Assembly: GCF_000966975.1 (NCBI RefSeq)
Contig: NZ_JZWV01000336.1
Location: 1-10,191, forward strand
From: Streptomyces katrae
GTDB lineage: Bacteria; Actinomycetota; Actinomycetes; Streptomycetales; Streptomycetaceae
Length of the DNA: 10,191 bases
Direction: 5' to 3'
Positions 1 to 5,329 of this stretch are shown piece by piece. Made by a program: the position numbers and the translations under genes. Numbering within the stretch: position 1 is the first letter of the stretch; each line of letters starts with the position of its first letter. The notes under the pieces were generated by a model that made no database searches, was not told the origin of the DNA, and saw nothing but the letters and a program-made list of their open reading frames with translations.

Positions 1-819
1 GTGCGGGGCCAGGGCGACGGTCAGGGCGGCCGCGCCGACCGCGCACAGCACCCCGAGCGGCCGGCCCAGCCGGGAGGCCTCCTCCTGCAGGGTCCGTCCG
101 GCCAGCAGCCGCAGCGCGCCCGGACGCACGGCCTGGACCAGGGTGCCGCAGGCGTAGGCCAGGCCGGGCCCGGCCAGGGCGAGGCCGACGGCGATCAGGG
201 CCCCGGCCGCCGGTAGCGCGGGGCCGTCGGGGCGGGCGTACGCCAGGAGGCCGAGCCCGCACGCGGTGAGCGCGACCCCCCAGGGCACGCCCGTCTGGGG
301 GGCCAGTCCGGAGTGCGGGGGCCTGGGGCGCAGGGCGAGGGCCGTCGCGGCGGAGGCCGTCAGCGGGAGCAGGGCCAGCAGGGTGAGGGCGGCGGCCACC
401 GGCAGCGGCCGGCCGGCGTGGAGCAGCCGGGCTCCGGCCCCGTCGAAGGGCAGCCCCGCGAGTTCGCCGCGCAGGTGGAGGAAGGCGGCGAGGGCGAGGA
501 CGCTGCCGAGGGTGCAGGCGACGGCGGTGGAGACGGCCGCGGCCAGGGCGAGGCGTACGGGTCCCAGCCCGACGGCGTCGAGCCCCTCGCGGGGCCGGGT
601 CGCCGGGTCGGTACGGGCCACGGCGACGGCGAACTGGACGGTGGCGGCGACCGGGACCAGCGCCCACAGCAGCCGCGGGAACGATCCGGTGGGCCGGGCC
701 TCGGCGTCCGCGAGGACGTACAGCAGGAGCAGGCCGCTGCCGGCGCAGGCGGCCGCGACCAGCAGTCTGCGCAGCTGGACGAGGGGCCGGGAGCCGCGGA
801 CTAGGCGGAGAGAGAGCAC
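1..819 (-). CDS. FtsX-like ABC transporter permease, C-terminus beyond window
   Basis: Membrane subunit of an ABC transporter, paired with the ATPase encoded just upstream. Read on the minus strand from a GTG at 819, the frame is open for 273 codons to the window edge, so the 3' end is missing. The visible part is very hydrophobic, with candidate membrane segments at about residues 19-37, 50-68, 89-114, 139-162, 180-195, 202-225 and 253-271. A basic N-terminus (SLRLVRGSRPLV) and an internal LLAGRTLQEEASRLGRPL stretch resemble the cytoplasmic helix preceding a membrane segment in actinobacterial FtsX/MacB-like permeases. A GGAGG lies 10 bases before the GTG, inside the ATPase gene, and the two genes overlap by 19 bases, which implies translational coupling. 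Substrate is unknown; relatives act in lipoprotein, peptide or drug export or in envelope signalling. The permease class is inferred from hydropathy and context, not from a diagnostic motif. Confidence 0.8.
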   Translation of the reverse strand, partial: MLSLRLVRGSRPLVQLRRLLVAAACAGSGLLLLYVLADAEARPTGSFPRLLWALVPVAATVQFAVAVARTDPATRPREGLDAVGLGPVRLALAAAVSTAVACTLGSVLALAAFLHLRGELAGLPFDGAGARLLHAGRPLPVAAALTLLALLPLTASAATALALRPRPPHSGLAPQTGVPWGVALTACGLGLLAYARPDGPALPAAGALIAVGLALAGPGLAYACGTLVQAVRPGALRLLAGRTLQEEASRLGRPLGVLCAVGAAALTVALAPH

Positions 820-1553
820 GCGGCCTGGTCCTCCGTGGTCCCGGGGGAGACGACGGCCGCGGCGTCGGCCGGGCGGCCGTCGAGCAGGGCCAGGTCCCGG
901 TCGGCGGCGGCCGCGGTCTCCTCGTCGTGGGTGGCGAGGACCACCGTGATGGCGTGCGAGCGGGCGGCCGTGGTGAGCGTACGGAGCAGCAGCGCGCGCT
1001 CGGCGCGGTGCAGCGGGGCCGTGGGCTCGTCGGCGAAGAGCACGGCGGGCTCCCCGGCCAGTGCGCGGGCGAGCGCGACCCGCTGGGATTCGGCACGGTT
1101 CAGTGCGCCGGGGCGCTTGCCGGCGAAGCCGCCGATGTCCAGGCGCTCGAGCCATTCGTGGGCGGCGGCCCGGGCGGCGCGGTGCGGCGCGCCGGTGAGC
1201 AGCAGGGGCAGGGCGGCGTTCTCCCAGACCTTCAGCTCGGGCAACAGCTGCGGCTCGGGCCCGATCCAGGCGAACCGGGCGCGGAACAGCCGTTCGCGGG
1301 CCAGGGCCCCGAGGGTGTGGACGGCGATCCCGTCGAACCGGACCTCGCCCTGGTCGGGCACCAGCCGGCCGGCCAGGCAGCGCAGCAGGGTGGTCTTCCC
1401 ACTGCCGCGGGGGCCGGTCACGGCGAGGATCTCGCCCTGCCGGACCGCGGCGCCGACGCCGATCAGACCTGGGGATCCCGAGTGGGAGTAGTGAAGGGAC
1501 CGCGCCCAGAGGACGTCGTCGTCTGGCGGGGCACTGTCCGGTGGAGCCACCAT
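801..1553 (-). CDS. ABC transporter ATP-binding protein with degenerate motifs
   Basis: Cytoplasmic nucleotide-binding subunit (250 aa) of a LolD/MacB-type ABC transporter. Walker A is GPRGSGKT (residues 47-54), Walker B is AVLFADEPT (170-178), and the switch histidine is H209 in VLATHDE. Three other conserved elements are changed: the Q-loop glutamine position aligns with proline in WIGPEPQLLPELKVWEN, the LSGGE signature reads LNRAE (151-155) although the following QRVALARAL is normal, and the D-loop aspartate is histidine (DEPTAPLH, H182). Binding of ATP therefore looks intact, while dimer closure and coupling to the permease may be unusual. The ATG at 1553 was chosen because GGAGG lies 8 bases upstream and homologous sequence begins soon after; an open frame extends to 1664 but its extra 37 residues look non-coding. 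The permease gene overlaps its 3' end. Substrate cannot be deduced. Confidence 0.9.
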   Translation of the reverse strand: MVAPPDSAPPDDDVLWARSLHYSHSGSPGLIGVGAAVRQGEILAVTGPRGSGKTTLLRCLAGRLVPDQGEVRFDGIAVHTLGALARERLFRARFAWIGPEPQLLPELKVWENAALPLLLTGAPHRAARAAAHEWLERLDIGGFAGKRPGALNRAESQRVALARALAGEPAVLFADEPTAPLHRAERALLLRTLTTAARSHAITVVLATHDEETAAAADRDLALLDGRPADAAAVVSPGTTEDQAACSLSA

Positions 1554-1577
1554 GGCGTACACCTCCGTCCGGGGGAA

Positions 1578-1595
1578 CGAAGCGGAGCCGCTTCG
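1578..1595. promoter_or_regulatory. 18-bp palindrome upstream of ABC operon, possible operator
   Basis: cgaagcgg-ag-ccgcttcg is a perfect 8-bp inverted repeat around a two-base centre. It ends 25 bases before the ATPase start codon and lies just upstream of its GGAGG, so it sits in the leader or promoter of the ABC operon. It could be a repressor site or a short leader hairpin. No regulator gene adjoins the operon inside the window. Confidence 0.4.
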
Positions 1596-1649
1596 GTCAC
1601 TGGCCCGCACGGAGATGTAAAGAGATGAACCGCCCGGTTGGCGACAGCA

Positions 1650-1698
1650 CACGGCCCGGACCACCGTGTTCTCACTCGAACAGGGGATCCGGGCCGTG
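1650..1698 (-). terminator. Inverted repeat after aminotransferase gene, probable terminator
   Basis: cacggcccgga (1650-1660) and tccgggccgtg (1688-1698) form a perfect 11-bp inverted repeat with a 27-base loop, starting 24 bases beyond the aminotransferase stop. There is no U-tract immediately after the stem, but actinobacterial terminators often lack one. The position between two co-directional operons fits a terminator. The long loop leaves open a protein-binding role. Confidence 0.5.
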
Positions 1699-1721
1699 CG
1701 GTTCGGACTATTTTCTGTTGT

Positions 1722-3083
1722 TTACAGCTTGGTCCAGGCCTCGGTGAGCACGTTGCGCAGGATGCCCTCGATCTCGTCGAAGGTGCCCTGGTCGGCGATC
1801 AGCGGCGGGGCCAGCTGGATGACCGGGTCGCCGCGGTCGTCGGCCCGGCAGTACAGGCCGTTGTCGAAGAGCGCCTTGGAGAGGAAGCCGTAGAGCACGC
1901 GCTCGGTCTCCTCGTCCGTGAAGGACTCCTTGGTGACCTTGTCCTTGACGAGCTCGATGCCGTAGAAGAAGCCATTGCCGCGGACGTCGCCGACGATCGG
2001 GAGGTCGTGCAGCTTCTGCAGGGTGCTGAAGAAGTTGCCCTCCTGGTCCAGCACGTGCTGGTTCAGGCCTTCCTTGTCGAAGATGTCGAGGTTGGCCAGT
2101 GCCACCGCGGAGGACACCGGGTGTCCGCCGAAGGTGTAGCCGTGCAGGAAGGTGTTCTCACCCTTGTAGAACGGCTCCGCGATGCGGTCGGAGACGATGC
2201 AGGCGCCGATCGGGGAGTAGCCCGAGGTCATGCCCTTGGCGCAGGTGATCATGTCCGGCACGTAGCCGAACTTGTCACACGCGAACATCGTGCCGAGGCG
2301 GCCGAAGGCGCAGATCGTCTCGTCGGAGACGAGCAGCACGTCGTAGGTGTCGCAGATCTCGCGCACGCGCTGGAAGTAGCCGGGCGGGGGCGGGAAGCAG
2401 CCGCCGGCGTTCTGGACGGGCTCGAGGAAGACGGCCGCGACGGTGTCGGGGCCCTCGAAGAGGATCTGCTGCTCGATCTGGTCGGCGGCCCAGCGGCCGA
2501 AGGCCTCGGGGTCGTCGCCGTGGATCGGGGCGCGGTAGATGTTGGTGTTCGGCACCTTGTGCGCGCCGGGGACCAGCGGCTCGAAGGGGGCCTTCAGGGC
2601 CGGCAGACCGGTGATGGACAGGGCGCCCTGCGGGGTTCCGTGGTAGGCGACCGCACGCGAGATGACCTTGTACTTGGTGTGCTTGCCCTGCAGCTTGTAG
2701 TACTGCTTGGCGAGCTTCCAGGCCGTCTCGACGGCCTCGCCGCCACCGGTGGTGAAGAAGACCTTGTTCAGGTCTCCCGGGGCGTAGTCGGCGAGGCGCT
2801 CGGCGAGCTCGACGGCCTTGGGGTGCGCGTACGACCACACGGGGAAGAACGCGAGCTCCTGGGCCTGCTTGTAGGCGACCTCGGCCAGCTCCTTGCGGCC
2901 GTGACCGGCGTTGACCACGAACAGTCCGGCGAGACCGTCCAGGTAGCGCTTGCCCTTGTCGTCGAAGATGTAGGTGCCCTCACCCCGCACGATGGTGGGG
3001 ACGGGCGCGTTCTCGTACGACGACATGCGGGTGAAGTGCATCCACAGGTGGTCGTACGCGGTTTTGGAGAGGTCCTGGCTCAC
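1722..3083 (-). CDS. Class III PLP aminotransferase, putrescine/diamine type
   Basis: Pyridoxal-phosphate aminotransferase of 453 aa, the normal length for class III omega-aminotransferases. It probably transfers a terminal amino group of putrescine, another diamine or a gamma-glutamylated polyamine to pyruvate or 2-oxoglutarate, giving the aminoaldehyde used by the dehydrogenase at 3760-5199. Visible features are the PLP phosphate-binding turn TTGGGEAVE (111-119), the aromatic-His-Gly YHG (147-149), the cofactor aspartate D254 in SDETICAFGR, the Schiff-base lysine K283 in CAKGMTSGYSP, and TFGGHP (317-322). The GTG at 3083 is three bases past the regulator's stop, and a weak GGGGA lies about 12 bases upstream, so translation is probably coupled to the regulator. 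The sequence resembles the SpuC-like diamine:pyruvate group and the S. coelicolor polyamine-locus enzyme more than classic GabT. A GABA or beta-alanine transaminase role cannot be excluded; many annotations would say only aspartate aminotransferase family. Confidence 0.93.
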   Translation of the reverse strand: MSQDLSKTAYDHLWMHFTRMSSYENAPVPTIVRGEGTYIFDDKGKRYLDGLAGLFVVNAGHGRKELAEVAYKQAQELAFFPVWSYAHPKAVELAERLADYAPGDLNKVFFTTGGGEAVETAWKLAKQYYKLQGKHTKYKVISRAVAYHGTPQGALSITGLPALKAPFEPLVPGAHKVPNTNIYRAPIHGDDPEAFGRWAADQIEQQILFEGPDTVAAVFLEPVQNAGGCFPPPPGYFQRVREICDTYDVLLVSDETICAFGRLGTMFACDKFGYVPDMITCAKGMTSGYSPIGACIVSDRIAEPFYKGENTFLHGYTFGGHPVSSAVALANLDIFDKEGLNQHVLDQEGNFFSTLQKLHDLPIVGDVRGNGFFYGIELVKDKVTKESFTDEETERVLYGFLSKALFDNGLYCRADDRGDPVIQLAPPLIADQGTFDEIEGILRNVLTEAWTKL

Positions 3084-3086
3084 GGG

Positions 3087-3590
3087 CTATCGAGTTCCCC
3101 ACATGTAGGTCTGCTTCTTGAGCTTCAGGTAAACGAAGCTCTCGGTTGATCGCACGCCGGGGAGCGTGCGGATCTTCTTGTTGATCGTTTCGAGCAGGTG
3201 GTCGTCGTCCTCGCAGACGATTTCCACCATCAGGTCGAACGACCCGGCGGTCATCACGACGTATTCGCACTCGGCCATGGCGGTCAGGGCGTCGGCCACC
3301 GGGTCGAGGTCACCCTCGACGTTGATGCCGACCATGGCCTGGCGCCGCAGACCCACGGTGAGCGGGTCCGTGACGGCGACGATCTGCATGACGCCCTGGT
3401 CGAGCAGCTTCTGTACGCGCTGGCGCACGGCCGCTTCGGAGAGGCCCACGGCCTTGCCGATCGACGCGTAGGGGCGCCGGCCGTCTTCCTGCAGTTGCTC
3501 GATGATCGCCAGGGACACAGCATCGACCGAAGGGGACGGTTGTCTGTTCCTGGAATCTGCGCTTCGACTGACCACGACGCCACTGTGCAC
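3087..3590 (-). CDS. Lrp/AsnC family transcriptional regulator of polyamine locus
   Basis: DNA-binding regulator of 167 aa, typical for Lrp/AsnC. The winged helix-turn-helix spans about residues 23-69 (ALA-rich recognition part GLSEAAVRQRVQKLLDQG), followed by the RAM ligand-binding domain at about 79-160 with the characteristic GSFD turn (116-119). It heads an operon with the aminotransferase and is divergent from the aldehyde dehydrogenase, so it is the obvious candidate regulator of both arms, probably sensing a polyamine or a product. From memory, the equivalent S. coelicolor gene has been called epuRI, a polyamine-utilisation regulator; I could not check this. The start is uncertain: GTG at 3590 lacks a good ribosome-binding site, and GTG at 3575 (162 aa) is an alternative. 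The frame stays open to 3788, but that extension crosses the promoter region and looks non-coding. Confidence 0.92.
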   Translation of the reverse strand: MHSGVVVSRSADSRNRQPSPSVDAVSLAIIEQLQEDGRRPYASIGKAVGLSEAAVRQRVQKLLDQGVMQIVAVTDPLTVGLRRQAMVGINVEGDLDPVADALTAMAECEYVVMTAGSFDLMVEIVCEDDDHLLETINKKIRTLPGVRSTESFVYLKLKKQTYMWGTR

Positions 3591-3623
3591 GAGGAGTCGT
3601 CGGTTCCGCAACCCGTAATCGAT

Positions 3624-3661
3624 GAAATCCGTTGTGGATGGTCTTCCAATGCACGGATTTC
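3624..3661. promoter_or_regulatory. Inverted repeat over regulator promoter, candidate Lrp operator
   Basis: gaaatccgt (3624-3632) and acggatttc (3653-3661) form a perfect 9-bp inverted repeat with a 20-base spacer. It covers the proposed -10 and transcription start of the regulator gene, where a bound protein would block transcription. The A/T-rich arms stand out in this G/C-rich genome. Lrp/AsnC proteins commonly bind spaced inverted sites in their own promoters, so autoregulation is the natural reading. Binding is inferred, not shown. Confidence 0.5.
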
Positions 3662-3688
3662 GTAGTTGGCCGGGTCTGGCTCTGTCGA
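3659..3688 (-). promoter_or_regulatory. Predicted promoter of the Lrp/AsnC-aminotransferase operon
   Basis: On the minus strand TCGACA (3688-3683) matches five of six bases of the housekeeping -35 TTGACA. It is followed after 18 bases by TACGAA (3664-3659), a moderate -10. Transcription would start near 3652, giving a leader of about 60 bases before the GTG at 3590. The -10 overlaps one arm of the inverted repeat at 3624-3661. Confidence 0.4.
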
Positions 3689-3712
3689 AAGCGTCGCCCG
3701 AGGGGCTACCCT
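3682..3712 (+). promoter_or_regulatory. Predicted promoter of the aldehyde dehydrogenase gene
   Basis: TACCCT (3707-3712) fits a TAnnnT -10 element. The only plausible -35, CTGTCG or TGTCGA at 3682-3688, is 18-19 bases upstream and weak. It occupies the same bases as the -35 of the divergent regulator promoter. Transcription would begin near 3719, about 40 bases before the GTG start. A weak promoter suggests a need for activation or relief of repression. Confidence 0.3.
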
Positions 3713-3759
3713 TGGGCTTTGTCTCAATCGTTGGACATGTGATCAGGAGAGTGGCTGTA

Positions 3760-5199
3760 GTGACCACCGAACTGCGTCGTCTGCGCAACTACATCGGCGG
3801 GGAGTTCAAGGACGCCGCCGACGGGCGGACCACCGAGGTGGTCAACCCGGCCACCGGCGAGGTGTACGCGACCGCCCCGCTGTCCGGCCAGGCCGATGTG
3901 GACGCCGCCATGGCCGCCGCCGCTGCCGCCTTCCCGGGCTGGCGCGACACCACCCCCTCCGAGCGGCAGAAGGCCCTCCTCAAGATCGCGGACGCCTTCG
4001 AGGCGCGCGCGGAGGAGCTGGTCGCCGCCGAGTCGGAGAACACCGGCAAGCCGCTGGGCCTGACGGCCAGCGAGGAGCTGCCGCCGATGGTGGACCAGAT
4101 CCGCTTCTTCGCGGGCGCCGCGCGCCTGCTCGAGGGCCGCTCGGCCGGCGAGTACATGGACGGGATGACCTCGATCATCCGCCGTGAGCCGGTCGGCGTC
4201 TGCGCCCAGGTCGCGCCGTGGAACTACCCGATGATGATGGCCGTGTGGAAGTTCGCCCCGGCGATCGCCGCGGGCAACACCGTCGTCCTCAAGCCCTCCG
4301 ACACCACCCCGGCCTCCACGGTGCTGATGGCGGAGATCATCGACTCGATCCTGCCCAAGGGCGTCTTCAACGTCGTCTGCGGCGACCGCGAGACCGGCAA
4401 GGCCATGGTCGAGCACTCCACCCCGGCGATGGCCTCCATCACCGGCTCGGTGCGCGCGGGCATGCAGGTCGCCGAGAGCGCCTCGAAGGACGTCAAGCGC
4501 GTCCACCTGGAGCTCGGCGGCAAGGCCCCCGTCGTGGTCTTCGAGGACGCCGACCTGGCCAAGGCCGTCGAGGACATCGCCGTCGCCGGCTACTTCAACG
4601 CGGGCCAGGACTGTACCGCCGCCACCCGCGTGCTCGTGCACGAGTCGATCCACGACGAGTTCGTGGCCGCGCTCGCCAAGGCCGCCGCGGAGACCAAGAC
4701 CGGTCAGCCGGACGACGAGGACGTGCTCTACGGTCCGCTGAACAACCCCAACCAGCTGGCGCAGGTCGCGGGCTTCATCGAGCGCCTCCCCGCCCACGCC
4801 AAGGTCGAGGCGGGCGGCCACCGGGTCGGCGACAAGGGCTTCTTCTACGCCCCCACCGTGGTCTCGGGCCTGAAGCAGGACGACGAGATCATCCAGAACG
4901 AGGTCTTCGGCCCCGTCATCACCGTCCAGTCCTTCTCGGACGAGTCCCAGGCCCTGGAGTACGCGAACGGCGTCGAGTTCGCCCTCGCCTCCTCCGTGTG
5001 GACCAAGGACCACGGCCGTGCGATGCGCATGTCCAAGAACCTGGACTTCGGCTGCGTGTGGATCAACACCCACATCCCGCTCGTCGCCGAGATGCCGCAC
5101 GGCGGCTTCAAGAAGTCCGGCTACGGCAAGGACCTCTCCGCCTACGGCTTCGAGGACTACACCCGCATCAAGCACGTGATGACCTCGCTCGACGGCTGA
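3760..5199 (+). CDS. Gamma-aminobutyraldehyde dehydrogenase family protein
   Basis: NAD(P)-dependent aldehyde dehydrogenase of 479 aa that probably oxidises gamma-aminobutyraldehyde, or its gamma-glutamyl form, to GABA or gamma-Glu-GABA, the step after the divergent aminotransferase. Conserved ALDH elements are all present: the oxyanion asparagine N155 in APWNYP, the cofactor lysine K178 in LKPSDTTP, FNVVCGD before the cofactor region, general-base glutamate E251 in LELGGKAP, nucleophile C285 in NAGQDCTAATR, and E381 in NEVFGP. The NAGQDCTAATR context and the C-terminal HGGFKKSGYGKDLSAYGFEDYT are typical of the PatD/aminobutyraldehyde branch. The GTG at 3760 was chosen because AGGAG lies 10 bases upstream and family members begin near LRNYIGGEF; the frame is open back to 3622 through non-coding promoter DNA. 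A substrate such as betaine aldehyde or another aminoaldehyde is possible but fits the locus less well. Confidence 0.94.
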   Translation: MTTELRRLRNYIGGEFKDAADGRTTEVVNPATGEVYATAPLSGQADVDAAMAAAAAAFPGWRDTTPSERQKALLKIADAFEARAEELVAAESENTGKPLGLTASEELPPMVDQIRFFAGAARLLEGRSAGEYMDGMTSIIRREPVGVCAQVAPWNYPMMMAVWKFAPAIAAGNTVVLKPSDTTPASTVLMAEIIDSILPKGVFNVVCGDRETGKAMVEHSTPAMASITGSVRAGMQVAESASKDVKRVHLELGGKAPVVVFEDADLAKAVEDIAVAGYFNAGQDCTAATRVLVHESIHDEFVAALAKAAAETKTGQPDDEDVLYGPLNNPNQLAQVAGFIERLPAHAKVEAGGHRVGDKGFFYAPTVVSGLKQDDEIIQNEVFGPVITVQSFSDESQALEYANGVEFALASSVWTKDHGRAMRMSKNLDFGCVWINTHIPLVAEMPHGGFKKSGYGKDLSAYGFEDYTRIKHVMTSLDG

Positions 5200-5265
5200 A
5201 CCGGCCCGGCGGCCCGCTGACCTGCGCGAGAGGACTTCCCGCGCACTGATCACCGCAGGCCACTG

Positions 5266-5306
5266 AAGGGGCGGGTGGTAGACAAGTTGTCTATTGCCCG
5301 CCCCTT
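5266..5306 (+). terminator. Long hairpin with A/T-rich palindromic tip, terminator or operator
   Basis: aaggggcggg (5266-5275) pairs perfectly with cccgcccctt (5297-5306). Three G-U pairs continue the stem into TAGACAAGTTGTCTA (5279-5293), itself a perfect palindrome with one central base. The whole 41-base element is symmetric about 5286 and is followed by TTT. It lies 66 bases past the dehydrogenase stop and 23 bases before the binding-protein start. It can terminate or attenuate transcription between the two genes, and the palindrome could also be a protein-binding site. Confidence 0.7.
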
Positions 5307-5329
5307 TCGCGTTGACCGAGGCTGAGCCC

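Noticed and set aside
266..949. Plus-strand frames at the left end (71, 227 and 163 codons)
   Set aside because: The minus strand holds a clean hydrophobic permease frame overlapping the ATPase gene. The plus-strand translations are Arg/Gly/Ala/Ser-rich noise.
1554..1664. Extra 37-residue N-terminal extension of the ABC ATPase
   Set aside because: It would cross the palindrome and leader, and its residues do not resemble ABC proteins. The internal ATG at 1553 has a well-placed GGAGG.
1638..3149. 503-codon plus-strand frame opposite the aminotransferase
   Set aside because: Antisense shadow of a complete aminotransferase with PLP lysine, and no plausible promoter, ribosome-binding site or protein family.
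3591..3788. Long N-terminal extension of the Lrp-type regulator up to 3788
   Set aside because: It would overlap the start of the divergent dehydrogenase gene and its promoter, and exceeds the usual 150-170 residues of the family.
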